This document shows positions 23,636 to 33,964 of a stretch of DNA of 64,000 nt, piece by piece. The DNA is from Tolypocladium sp. Sup5 PDA-1 (lineage: Eukaryota; Ascomycota; Sordariomycetes; Hypocreales; Ophiocordycipitaceae): NCBI GenBank assembly GCA_000750105.3, contig JPHH03000045.1, forward strand, positions 124,001 to 188,000, read 5' to 3'. The notes under the pieces were generated by a model. That model saw nothing but the letters and a program-made list of their open reading frames with translations. It made no database searches and was not told the origin of the DNA. A program made the translations under genes and the position numbers. Numbering within the stretch: the first letter of the stretch is position 1; the number at the start of each line of letters is the position of its first letter.

Positions 23636-24660
23636 TGCGCAGCTGCAGAGGCGATGTCTGCGCGCGCGGGGCGCTTCTGTGGCCAGACACGACCTTTGCG
23701 TGGATGGGTGATGTCTGGTAGAGGTTGGAGGTGGACTCTGGAATTCTTGATGGGGGAAGTTGAGCGCAGGGGTGCTGCTTGGAGGGACTGTCGGGACTCG
23801 GGAGCTCTCTGACTGCCGGTCAAGCTGCGTCGAGCTGCAAAGGCTCAAGGCACGAGCTGTGTCTCTGCAGCGGATGGAGATTCGAATTTGGAGAGGGTAG
23901 CGGTAAAGGACTTGGACATTGTCTGGTAGCAGGGGGGGCCGCGACCTTTGACGTCTAGCTTTCAGGTCGAGAAGCTAGTGCCAGCGTCTGCACATGCGCA
24001 GCAGGTCCATTCCAGATGTCCGGACATCCATCGATGCCCCTCACTCAGCACGGTTTATTAGGGGGCAGCAAAAATCGGGGTTCTGGACGCTGCATCTGCC
24101 CGAGCCGGATTGCCATCACTGACCGGCTCTGCTGCAGCAGACGAAAGGCACGGTGCCCTGGTCCATCCGTGTGCATGTGATTGTCACGCGACGGGCCGCC
24201 CTACCTAATACATACCTGCCCTGCCACGGAGCTGTCCTGCAAGCACCAGACAAGTACGGACGTTGTACTGTCTGAGGTGTCCTGGTCTGTCTGTCCCGCG
24301 TCGGCCTCTGCCGTGCCCTGCAGCCCGGCCCCCTCAGCCCTACCTCGCTCTCAACTCACTCATTGGGCACCGGTACGGTAGGTGGCCTATTCAGGCGACC
24401 TCGTGCACTTCAGCGCTGCGGGTGTGTTGGCTGGCGTTGGTGTCTGATGCTGATCAAGGCACCGCATTGTGGCCATTCGGCGTCTCCGCTTGCGACCGCA
24501 GCTCCGTGACCTGGGGTGCCCTGTTCTCGGATTCCGTCTCGTGATACGGCGCTTTACTTCCCTCTTCACTGTTACGACTATCACGGCTTTTCGTTTCTGA
24601 CTCTTCAAGGTGTCTGCCTTACCTACCTACCTATCTACCTATCAAGACCACGCCGCCGCC
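23636..24660. other. Divergent promoter region between LRO1 and the NatC subunit gene
   Basis: About 1 kb shared by two divergent genes. A CTAC/CTAT simple repeat at about 24619-24642 lies directly before the NatC start codon and is probably in its 5' leader. No gene is seen. Confidence 0.55.
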
Positions 24661-25299
24661 ATGGACCTGGCTCGCAGCGACCACCTCCCCGCAGAGCTGC
24701 GGTACATCCAATACGAGCATGGGTTGGAGGCGCAGTATCTCCCCGCCATACGCTCCCTCATCTCCAAGGACCTCAGCGAGCCGTACAGCATCTACGTCTA
24801 TCGCTACTTTCTCTGCCAATGGGCGCACCTTTGCTTCATGGTCCGTATTCCCAAGTCAACGGCTGCCATGCCTGCAAACGCTGCTCCGCTTCGTCTCTGC
24901 TGACATGCCTTCTCCCAGGCTCTTCACCCGTCCGACTCGTCCCTCATAGGAGTCATCGTCTGCAAACTGGAGGTTCACTCGTCTCACGCCCCTCCCACGC
25001 GCCGTGGCTACATCGCCATGCTGGCCGTAGCCTCTCCCTTCCGCGGCCACGGCGTCGCCACGGCCCTGGTTAAACAGGCAATCGAGGCCATGGCAAAGCG
25101 CAGCGCCGACGAGATCGTGCTGGAGACGGAGGAGACCAACACTCCGGCCATGAGACTCTACGAGCGCCTGGGTTTCCTGCGATCCAAGAAGCTGCATCGG
25201 TACTACCTCAACGGCAACAGCGCGTACCGACTCGTTCTACCACTCAAGGCCCTGGACCTGGATGCAGGTCCGGATTACTACGGCGATGATGTCCTTTGA
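24661..25299 (+). CDS. MAK3: N-alpha-acetyltransferase, NatC catalytic subunit
   Basis: Two exons, 24661-24840 and 24919-25299, encode 186 residues. The protein is a GNAT-fold enzyme that acetylates the N-terminus of proteins starting with Met followed by a hydrophobic residue. The acetyl-CoA loop is seen as RGHGVA (residues 102-107), and the family-specific stretches LSEPYSIYVYRYFLCQW and ETEETNTPAMRLYERLGF are present. The intron has a GTCCGT donor, a CTGAC branch point and CCCAG acceptor; without it the frame meets a stop. The start lies in a GCCGCCATGG context. Length is close to the usual size of Mak3/NAA30 in fungi. The downstream DUF1917 gene converges on it. Confidence 0.93.
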
Positions 25300-25623
25300 C
25301 GGGTCACAGGTCTTTCATCTTTCATCACAGGCCTTGGTGGGGGTTGGGACATGAGCACGTGCGGACATCTGGCATGGGCATACGCGGAGCATAGCAATGA
25401 ACATTACGCGGGGCGGCGTTGGGTACGGAGTTTGGATCGTTTGGGCTCTTTGGCATTTATGTCCCATCATTATGTACGGCTGCATCTTTTGGTCTGATGA
25501 CTTTTCCATACCGAGCTCGGCCTTGGGCGCGATAGTTGCTGAGATATCCTCCATAGCGCCTGTTCCCGGAAGATATGGGTATCACGCATGGTTCGAACCA
25601 TATCCACCTGGACTCGCCAGGCA
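25300..25623. other. Short convergent intergenic region
   Basis: The 3' ends of the NatC and DUF1917 genes face each other across 324 bp. It should hold two 3' UTRs, possibly overlapping. A 10-bp palindrome GGTTCGAACC at 25590-25599 resembles a tRNA B box, but no tRNA surrounds it. Confidence 0.5.
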
Positions 25624-26735
25624 TCAGAAGATGTCCTTGGAGCTGTAGATCGAGGCGCTGATTCCCCATGTGTTTCCGTACGAAATACCAATGTACGTGA
25701 ACGCATCTGACGGCGTCGGTTAGCTGTATCCCCCTCATCTGACATCCATGGCAACGGCTGTGGGTGTGACTCACCCGGCTTGTAGTACACCAGTCGACCC
25801 TTGGTTTCCACCAGCCTCAGCTCTCGCAGCCTTTGAAGAACCCGGCCAACGTCGGCTTTGTCTTTGAAATCGGCCGTGTAGACGCAGATGATTCGATCCT
25901 TCCTCTGGTCCTCGAATGGTGACCGTGGCGCGACCTTGGCAGCGATTCCGAGCTCGTTGTTGGCCGTCGCCTTTGCCACTAACTCCCACATCTCGTTTAC
26001 CTCTGTAGGTGCACAAAACAGGAGCCACTGTTGCCAGCACGGGGTTGGTCAGCAAAGGAATCGTTCCCTGCTTGAAAGTGAGCGTAGGAGTATTGTACGT
26101 ACCTTACCTGTGCGAACCTTGCCTGCGTGCGCCAGGTCCAAGATATCCTGCGCGGCTTTCTTCCGTTCCTTGCTCATCTCCCTCTGGATAGCCAGGGAGC
26201 TCTTTCCCGCTTGGTCCATTCTTTTTTTTAAGCTCAGGACAAGCTCAAGCCTCTCCATGCCACCTTCCACAATCAGGGCCAACTTGCTTCCCTCCTCCGC
26301 CGGTGCTTCATCCTCGTTTCCCTTTATGAAATCACCGCCGCTGTGGCGTTTCCCCAACCGTGGTATGTAAGGGTTGCAGATAAAAATCCAGGGGACGTCT
26401 CCGGTTTGCTCAGTCGTCGCTGGGGGCAACCGGGCTAGAAAGTCGTCCACGGTCTCCGTCAGCTGCCACGCGTAGGGCACTCCCGCATACGGGTTGTGCA
26501 GACGAGACCCTTCCTCGGCAAAGTTTGGTCGCTGTTGTGGACGTCCAGTGCTCCTTTTCTGCATTTGACTCCACTGGTCGACGTCAAAGTTGTCGACGCG
26601 GTCGCGAAGACCCTGCTTCAAGTCTTCGTCGCCTGCAGTTAATGAGCCCTCGTTCTTGGTAGGAAGGATCTCGAGGTGCATTTTGGACATACCGTAAAAG
26701 TCTGAGTCATCGGTGTCCATTTCGACGTAACCCAT
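25624..26735 (-). CDS. DUF1917/UPF0696 (Bles03-like) protein
   Basis: Three exons on the minus strand, 26735-26103, 26027-25775 and 25706-25624, encode 322 residues. The family (Pfam DUF1917; human C11orf68/Bles03) has an eIF4E-like fold in the known structure, but its role is not established. Features seen are an acidic N-terminus, a helical middle with a run of Lys/Glu/Arg, then the conserved block TGKWLLFCAPTEVNEMWELV, which is created by joining exons 1 and 2, and the C-terminal block DAFTYIGISYGNTWGI, created by joining exons 2 and 3. Reconstruction of both conserved blocks supports both introns (75 and 68 bp, with CTGAC branch or GTGAGT donor). The start could instead be the ATG six codons in (MDTDDSDFYG). 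Confidence 0.85.
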
Positions 26736-27360
26736 ATTGATGATAGCTTTCCTGAATCAGGGGCAAGGGAAGATGGTGCTTGAAGGCAGGGTGAAAGAGG
26801 ACGAGCCGCTGGGTAGGGATTCGAAACTGGCAGAGAAGATTCAGCCGGTAGGTCTAAGGTGCAGGAACTCCATCCGCCCATGTGAGGGCATGGCATGGAA
26901 GACTCTGTGCTGTTCAGACTTCAGACTTCAGAGCTTCCGTGAATTGCGGTGAGCATCAACAAGCGCGAAACACGAATGCGAGAAACGTCCTTGCGGCGAG
27001 CGGCATCGCTAACAGCGGTGCTCTTGGGCGTGTTTGCGCCTACCGCAGCGAACGGCAGTGCGCGACGGAGAACAAACAAGAGGCGGGAGGTTGGCAGATG
27101 AAGGATGGCCCGACGACATACTCCGTCGTCGGTGCCTGCTGGGTCCAGGGTTCGGGGGTCCGGAGGCGCCAATCCGATCCGCGACCCCGGCCCATGTCGT
27201 CGGGATCCCGGGCCAGCCACCCGACTGCCAGCGGGGCTTCCACAGACGGCTTTTCCTGGACCACACGTGGACTGGCTGAACTCAGTCAAATGTATCAAGC
27301 ATCATCATACCTTGTCACCATCGTCTGAGGGCTGCTGTGGCGGCCGTGTTAACCACCGCC
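26736..27360. other. Divergent promoter region between the DUF1917 gene and DPH7
   Basis: A 0.6-kb region between two divergent starts. A CCCGGGATCCCGGG-like GC-rich patch lies near 27170-27215. No gene or clear regulatory repeat is seen. Confidence 0.5.
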
Positions 27361-28656
27361 ATGGACGCACAAGCACCGATTCCCCCAACGAGGTCGTTGA
27401 CACTGGACCTGCCTCCGAGCTGCATACAGTTTTGCCCCCTCCACCCGGCATTCTTTGTCGTGGGCACGTATAACCTTCAGAAGGACGACAATGCTGGGGG
27501 CCAAGTCCACCATTGTGGCTCCGAAGATGACTACGGCGCGACCGCCAAGAAGCCCCAGAGCCGTGACGGCAGTCTAGTCGTATTCCGGGTCGATGGAGAT
27601 GAACTGTCAGTCTGAACTCTGAACCAGAGACTTCAACTCGGCGTCTCCAAGCCTGATGAACTGACTGTGGGACTCAACAGGACAAAGGTGCAAACCGTCT
27701 TGCAGCCCTCTGCATTACTGGACTTGCGCTTTCACCCAGGGCCAGGTGAGCGTCAAATCATCTTGGCCGTCGTGTCCAGCACGGGAACGCTGGCCATCTT
27801 CAAGCTCGATCCGACGCAGAATGCGGCGGCACCTTTACAGCATCTTGCCACCAGCAGATGTGAAGACCTGGCAGAGGATGTTCTGCTTCTGCAATGTAAT
27901 TGGCACCCCGTGCTCAGCAACGTGATTGCTGTCACGACATCCAATGGGCTGGCCAGACTACTGCACTTGGACGACGAGTGGAGGATCAAGGAGACTACTG
28001 ATTTGGACATCCCAAACTCGTTGGAGGCGTGGTCGATAGCCTTGTCTCCTCCAGCAGCTGGATCGGACGGAGATGGACAGGCAATCTCCATCTACAGCGG
28101 CGGAGACGACTCTTTGCTGCGGTACACCACTCTTCTGTCTGGAAATAAAGGAGAGCCTGAGATTCTATTCGCGCCGATGACGGCCAAGGGCCAGCACGAC
28201 GCCGGAGTCACGGCGATTCTGCCTCTTCCTCTGCACGCGGCGGACGGTGGTCGAATAGTCGTCACAGGCAGCTACGACGACCACCTGCGCGTGTTTATCA
28301 TCCATGACCTTCATGAATCGCACGGCATCAAGCGGCTGCGCCTCGCGACAGACAAGAACCTCGACGGCGGGGTCTGGCGGCTCAACCTGGTCGACATTCG
28401 GTCACGCGGCGACGGCCCGTCGAGGGTGCGAATCTTGGCCTCGTGCATGCACGCAGGGGTGAGGCTGGTGGAGATAACAACCGAGGATGGCTCGCAGTGG
28501 GATTGCAGGATCCTGGCACGGTTCGAGGCGCACAAGAGCATGAACTACGCCTCCGACTTTGTGGCGGCGACGGAGGGCGAGGGGCTGCGGTGTGTGTCGA
28601 CGAGCTTCTACGACAGGCTGCTGTGCCTGTGGGAGTATGAGGCAGACGCGAGGTGA
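27361..28656 (+). CDS. DPH7: Diphthine methyl esterase, WD40 protein of diphthamide synthesis
   Basis: Two exons, 27361-27605 and 27681-28656, encode 406 residues. DPH7 (yeast Rrt2, human WDR85) removes the extra methyl ester from diphthine on translation elongation factor 2, allowing the last amidation step by Dph6. The chain consists of WD40 repeats: FFVVGTYNL, LLQCNWHP, SGGDDSLLRYTT, VVTGSYDDHLRVF and a C-terminal YDRLLCLWEY. The family hallmark GGVWRL is at residues 312-317. The intron has a GTCAGT donor and CAACAG acceptor; splicing joins DEL to TKVQTVL in phase. Length is normal. Cytosolic; no targeting signal. Confidence 0.93.
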
Positions 28657-29558
28657 TTCTGTGCACATGCCATTGATACCTTGGGGATGTAGATAAATCG
28701 CCATCAAGAAAAATGTGTAGAAGCCCATCGACATTTGCAGGCATCGGTCGTCAAGGTATTGGGCTGACTGACGTCTGACATGTACGGTGAGCCTTGAAGT
28801 GTACGGAGTATTCGTACAGGTAAGGTAGGTACTCGTAGGTAGGCAAGTAGGTTGGCGGGCCGCTGCCCCTCTTTGGGCCCCGAACCTTCATTGGAAGACA
28901 TCCACCCACAGCGTGCAGCTACCAGCGCGAGGTCGGCTGGCCGGTGGGGGGCATCCATTCCTCTGTAATAAAATGCAGCCCCTCATTTTTGGCGCCTCGG
29001 GGCTCAGGCTCAGCCTTGCAGCCCTCCATCGTCCCAACGCAGTGGGTGGCTCCTAGCTGATGGAGGTCGGGCTTGGAATGGGTGGGCTGCCTGCAGCCAG
29101 CTGCCACACTGGGCTTCTACTCTCCAACCACCTATTCGCAGACGTCCATCTTCTTCTCTCAACACAAAGCAAAGCTCCGACTTGTGGTTGTTTTTCCTTT
29201 TTCTGCCACCTGCCGGCGTACATCCATTCTCGTGCAGAGCACTGCTTAACGTCTGGTCCATTGTCCCTCCGTTTTGCCTCTCTTTTCCTCGTGTCCCAGC
29301 AGCAAACTTTCACGCGCGCGTGCGGTCGGTCACGCCTCGTTCGCCTCGTCGCCTCGCTCCGCCGCCGGCTCACGACCCTCAGCCCTCGACCATTGCGACA
29401 ACCCCCGTTCCCTCGCACACACGATCCATGCGTTCACGTGAGCCTGTCGACATCTGAACCGTCCTCGGGCTTCTGCGCGTGCAGCCACGGGCCCCGCTTA
29501 CGCCGTTTCGAGCCGCAACACCTCACCACCTGGCACGCATCGCTTCCAAGCAGACACC
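28657..29558. other. Intergenic region upstream of MSN5
   Basis: A 0.9-kb spacer. TACGGAGTA at 28802-28810 is followed by a GTAGGTA-rich cluster up to about 28855. The last 300 bp before the MSN5 start codon are pyrimidine-rich on the plus strand and probably leader. No gene is seen. Confidence 0.5.
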
Positions 29559-32500
29559 ATGTCTGCCAACGGAGGCGCTTTGCCTCTGGGCGGCGATCCG
29601 AGCAACGGCGGGGACGCGGAGATCCTGACCAAGATCCACCAGGCTCTGGAGGTGGTTCATAGTTCCTTCTCCCTCAACGATGACCGCAGGCAGGCTCAGG
29701 CATTCTTGGAGGACGTCAAGGACATTCCCGAGGCACCCCTTCAAGGATACCGGCTGGCCTCCGACAAGAACCAGCCCGCGGTTGTACGCCACTACGCCCT
29801 GTCTCTCCTCGAGCATGCCATACGCTACAGGTGGTCCTCGTACAGCCAAGAACAGGCCACGGCGTTGCGGAACTGGGTTCTGGAGCTGAGCCAGGCCGTC
29901 TCGAGCCTTGATCCGGCCTACCTGAGGAACAAGACGGCCCAGCTGTGGGTTGAAGTGGCAAAGAGGTGCTGGGGAGCCGAATGGATGGACATGGACGCCA
30001 TGCTTGTCCAGCTGTGGCAAGTCCAGGACTCGGCCGTTCACAAGGAGCTCGTCATGTTCGTTCTGGAGACGCTATCTGACGAGGTCTTTGCCGGAGACGA
30101 TTCGGTGGTGGCGATGCGAGAAGGCGTTCTTAGTAAGGCGTGCGTCGAGATCTTCACCCCTACAACGGTCCTGGTCGAGGCGTTCCCCAACCGCCAGCCT
30201 GGGCCAGACGTTCGGCATGGCCACGAGGGATGGCTCAGCCGTATATCAGAGTTTCTCAACTATTGTGTTCACTCTGATGCCAAGGACAACGACGAGGTCA
30301 AGAGCTGCACCCTCAAGGCTCTCTCTGTCTTCTTGTCTCTCATGCCTTGGGCCATTCCAAAGGCCATATCCGCGGCTCGATGCGTCACTGTGATGATGGC
30401 TGGTCTCGCTTCTCCCCACGTGGAGGTCCAGAAGGTACAGTAATGACATGTCGGAGGACCACGTTCGCTCATGCTGATAATTATTACTAGGCTGCCTTGG
30501 AAGCTCTCCACGCTCTTTATGGGCGGACAAACTTCACAGACGATGAGTTCCAGGAGCTCGTGGTCCCAATGTTCAGCCGGCCCTCCGTCGAGCTCTGCAA
30601 GGGCCTATTTGAGTGGGCGGTGGTCGACCCCGAGGACATTGATGATGACAAGTATCAAATTATCAAGAAACTCTCAGAGGTATTTTGTGCTGAGTTTGTT
30701 GCAATGTGCACTGCGCTAACAAGTTGCAAGATGTTGTCCAGTCTTGGTGACTACTTCGAACGCAAATTTTCAAAGATTCCTGCCGACGCTGCCAGCGCTG
30801 AGTTCTTGCAGCTTTTGATCCAGGTGGTCCAGAGCCCGAGTCTCATGGTATCTATCCCAGTTCTCGTGACGTGGACCAGGCTCCTTGGCCATAGGTCTCT
30901 GGGACACAGCGATCTGGTCACGCCGATGGTTGCTCCACTGCTGGAAGTCTGCAACTCTCGACTGGTGCGCTATGAAAACTTGCCCGAGGACACATCCGAT
31001 CCCACATATCTTTTCCTCGTGGAAGACACCGACACGATGCCCGAACGCCACGCGTTCTTGGGCAATTACCGTCGATACAGCTGCCAAATCGTTGAGCTCA
31101 TTGTGCAGCTCAAACTTGTGGAGGCAATCTCGCACATTCTCAGCAGGACGGAGTATATGCTTCAAAACTTATACGACGGGCAACCGTCTTTTAGCAGTGA
31201 GGAACCCATTTTGTCACCAAAATGCATCGGAACATTGCTGACAAAGATAGAACAAAACTACTCCAAACACTCTATGCCCTCCTTGCGGGTGGACTCCCAG
31301 TTCACGTTGGTTGAGGCTGCCCTGAAGGGATATGCGAGGTGGAAAAGATATCACCTAAAGGAGCACGTAGGTTGTTCCTGGCAGCCACCTGCAGACTCAA
31401 GCTAACCTTCCACAGGAACAACGAGCGGCTGAAATGGACGGCATTCTCGAGACTTGGTGCGACAAGCTTCTTCAGATGAGCTTCGATGTAAGACCAAGGC
31501 CTGCGAAGCAATTGGGAATGTGCTACATATGCTAATGACGAACCTGCCACAGGATCCGTTGATTCGCAAAAGGACCCTGCAGCTTCTCGTCTACTTCTCA
31601 ACAACGGCGCTCAACAAGAACACTGGAGTCATGCTCAAGGTCCTCGAACATATTCTCCTGACCTGGCCCGCTCTGGAGCCTGAATACCGTGCTTTCAACG
31701 ATGCAGTTAAGGACTTGCAAGGCGAAAGCATGATTGAGCTACAGCGTCTAGCAGCTGAAATGCCCGACCACCTTCTTGTAGGCACTTCAACTCTCTGCCA
31801 TGGTTTCGCCTAATCTTAACTGATCCGGTTAGGGCGTGTACGATCAAATCGAGAGCCGCGTGAACGAGATGATGGCATCTGGGGCCCTGGATGAGAAGCG
31901 GTCTCTAGCCTACAAGAGCTTCCTCTTCCTCATCATGTAAGGATCCTGTCCGATTTGCGGAACAGAAACGGTCACTAACTCAAGTCTCAGACATCGATCC
32001 AGCGGCATCGACACGCAAACTAAAGTGCAAAAGCTTTCCGAGTTCGTCGAGCCTGTCAAGGCGCAGTGGCAGGCCGAAAACGTCCGGGCGTCGCTCGGCT
32101 CTTATTCCAACTTTTGCGAGTTTCTTGGCTTGGACAAGGCTCAGAGATACTTGGTCAGCCGCAAGGCACACGAGATCCGGGATTGGGGGGCCTCTGAACT
32201 CGATGCCGAGGGCCTGGCGCTTCAGAGTGAGCTTGAAGAACGACTAAAAGTAAGGAAAGCCCCAGTGACGCAAACTTCCGGCCGCTGACATCTGGCATAG
32301 GCCTTGCCCCTGCGGCCCACCAAGTCGTTCCTCGCCTTCTCCGTGGAGCGGCTGGATAAGGCCTCGCCGGCGTTCCAAGCTTCGTATGCTCTGTGGCAGG
32401 AAGGGTTCTCCAACATCCTCGCAGACTTGTTGGAATATCTGAGGTGTGTGGTGCAGGTGTCCACGAACGGCCCTTGATGCAAAGCTGACTGAAATGTAGG

Positions 32501-33964
32501 TATGCTCATGCAACACACAACCCGGAGAACTGGGCTGGGCTGCCGCAGGAGATGCGACCTGCGGTGAACAGAATCCTGAGCGACCGCTTTTGGCAGGCAG
32601 GCATCTCGGAGGGAAGCAAAGACGACTTCTACGCCCGCGTGATGGATAAGAAGAACACCATCGAGGGCCTAGCATCGACGATCCGCGGCTCCGTACGGTT
32701 TGTCAGGGAGACCGCCTACGCCATCATCTACTGCATGAGCAGACTGGACCTGCAGTTTTACGGCTTTGAAGGGCTGTCTGGACCGCTGTCCAGTGCCCTG
32801 TTCACCGATTCCATTTGGCTATCGACGCACCAGCAGAGCAATCTATTGAACCTTGTCAGATACCTGGTGGATGACTGCCCGGTGGACCACCGAGAGCACT
32901 TCCTGCCGCCGCTCATCGCCTCTTGCTTCCGACAAATGGATATCAAAATAAATGGCGAATGGGAGAAGATGGAGCAGCAGCAGGCCACGGCGGCAGATGG
33001 CGAGGCCGGTCTGAAGGAAGAGATGAAGGCTGAGAGCATCCTGCGCCAGGTCACTTACACGGCAGTAATGATGGTCGCAGACTTCCTTGACCCTACCAAG
33101 TCGAGTATGACACCCCGGCCGTATAGCTAGGAGCGACAACTAACTCGAATGCTAGATCCATCGACCTTGAGGTCCCGAGCCCAGAAAGACAGCGCCGAAG
33201 AAGGCAACGGACCGATCTTTCCATCTTTACGAAGGTTCTGTCTCTCACGCCAAGAGATTGTCGAGCCCCTACTTGTCTTCTGCACCCACGGCATTCGAAT
33301 GCGGGACACACGATGCTGCGGCATGACGCTGCGTCTTTTCGTCTCTCTCATCCCCGAATTTCACGTTGTTGAACAGGGGCCGGGGCAGTCGCGGCCGAGC
33401 CAGAGCGCTCAAGACGCACGGGGCGGCAGTGCTCCGGTGAACACGTCGCCCGTGTCTCCGCAGCTCGCTTCGTTGATTCGGGAATACATTTCCTCCGACG
33501 TACTGAAAGCTTGTGTGACGTCGTTCCACGAGCCGTACTTTGTCGAGGTGCAGAAGGAGCTCGCGTCGCTGATCGCAGCCATCATGGTCTACTACGGGCC
33601 GCTGACGGCGACTCCCCGGAACGTGCTCCTGTCCTTGCCGAACGTGAGCGCAGCAGAGCTGGACCGGCTCACGGAGTACATGGCGAAGCCGGGCACGCAC
33701 ACGCGGCAGCAGAGGGCCATCGTCCTGGAATTGCTGAAAGATCTAAAGGGGGTGAGCGTGTCGGAGATGGGGAAACTCGCCAAGAGCGCAGGGTTCGGAA
33801 ACTCGTCTCGGGGAAAGAGACACACGCGGAGCAAGATGGCACAGGGATTCATGAATGGCCCGGCGCCGTCCGAGTCGGGAGCGACGCGAGGAAGTGGCAT
33901 GGTTGACGCTCGCAGGGCTACACCCGATGCTCTCGAAGGGGTGTCGAACCTGTTTGAGGGCTAG
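29559..33964 (+). CDS. MSN5: Karyopherin/exportin-5 family protein (Msn5-like)
   Basis: Ten exons are inferred: 29559-30434, 30491-30679, 30731-31366, 31416-31487, 31553-31777, 31833-31936, 31991-32249, 32301-32443, 32500-33104 and 33156-33964. The joined phases are consistent and give 1305 residues. The N-terminal ~100 residues form the importin-beta N domain (RRQAQAFLEDVK, ASDKNQPAVVRHYALSLLEH); the rest is a HEAT-repeat superhelix of the exportin-5/Msn5 type. Known: Msn5 exports many phosphoproteins, and RNA in animals, using Ran-GTP. The C-terminal ~90 residues are low-complexity and basic and may be fungus-specific. Most introns have GTARG-type donors and CTAAC/CTGAC branch points. The second intron (30680-30730) is weak: GTATTT donor, AAG acceptor, 51 nt and no in-frame stop, so it could be retained. 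A Q-rich linker lies near genomic 32975. Confidence 0.92.

Noticed and set aside
25590..25599. tRNA B-box-like GGTTCGAACC
   Set aside because: No A box at the right distance, and the flanks do not form an acceptor stem or cloverleaf. It is simply a palindrome.
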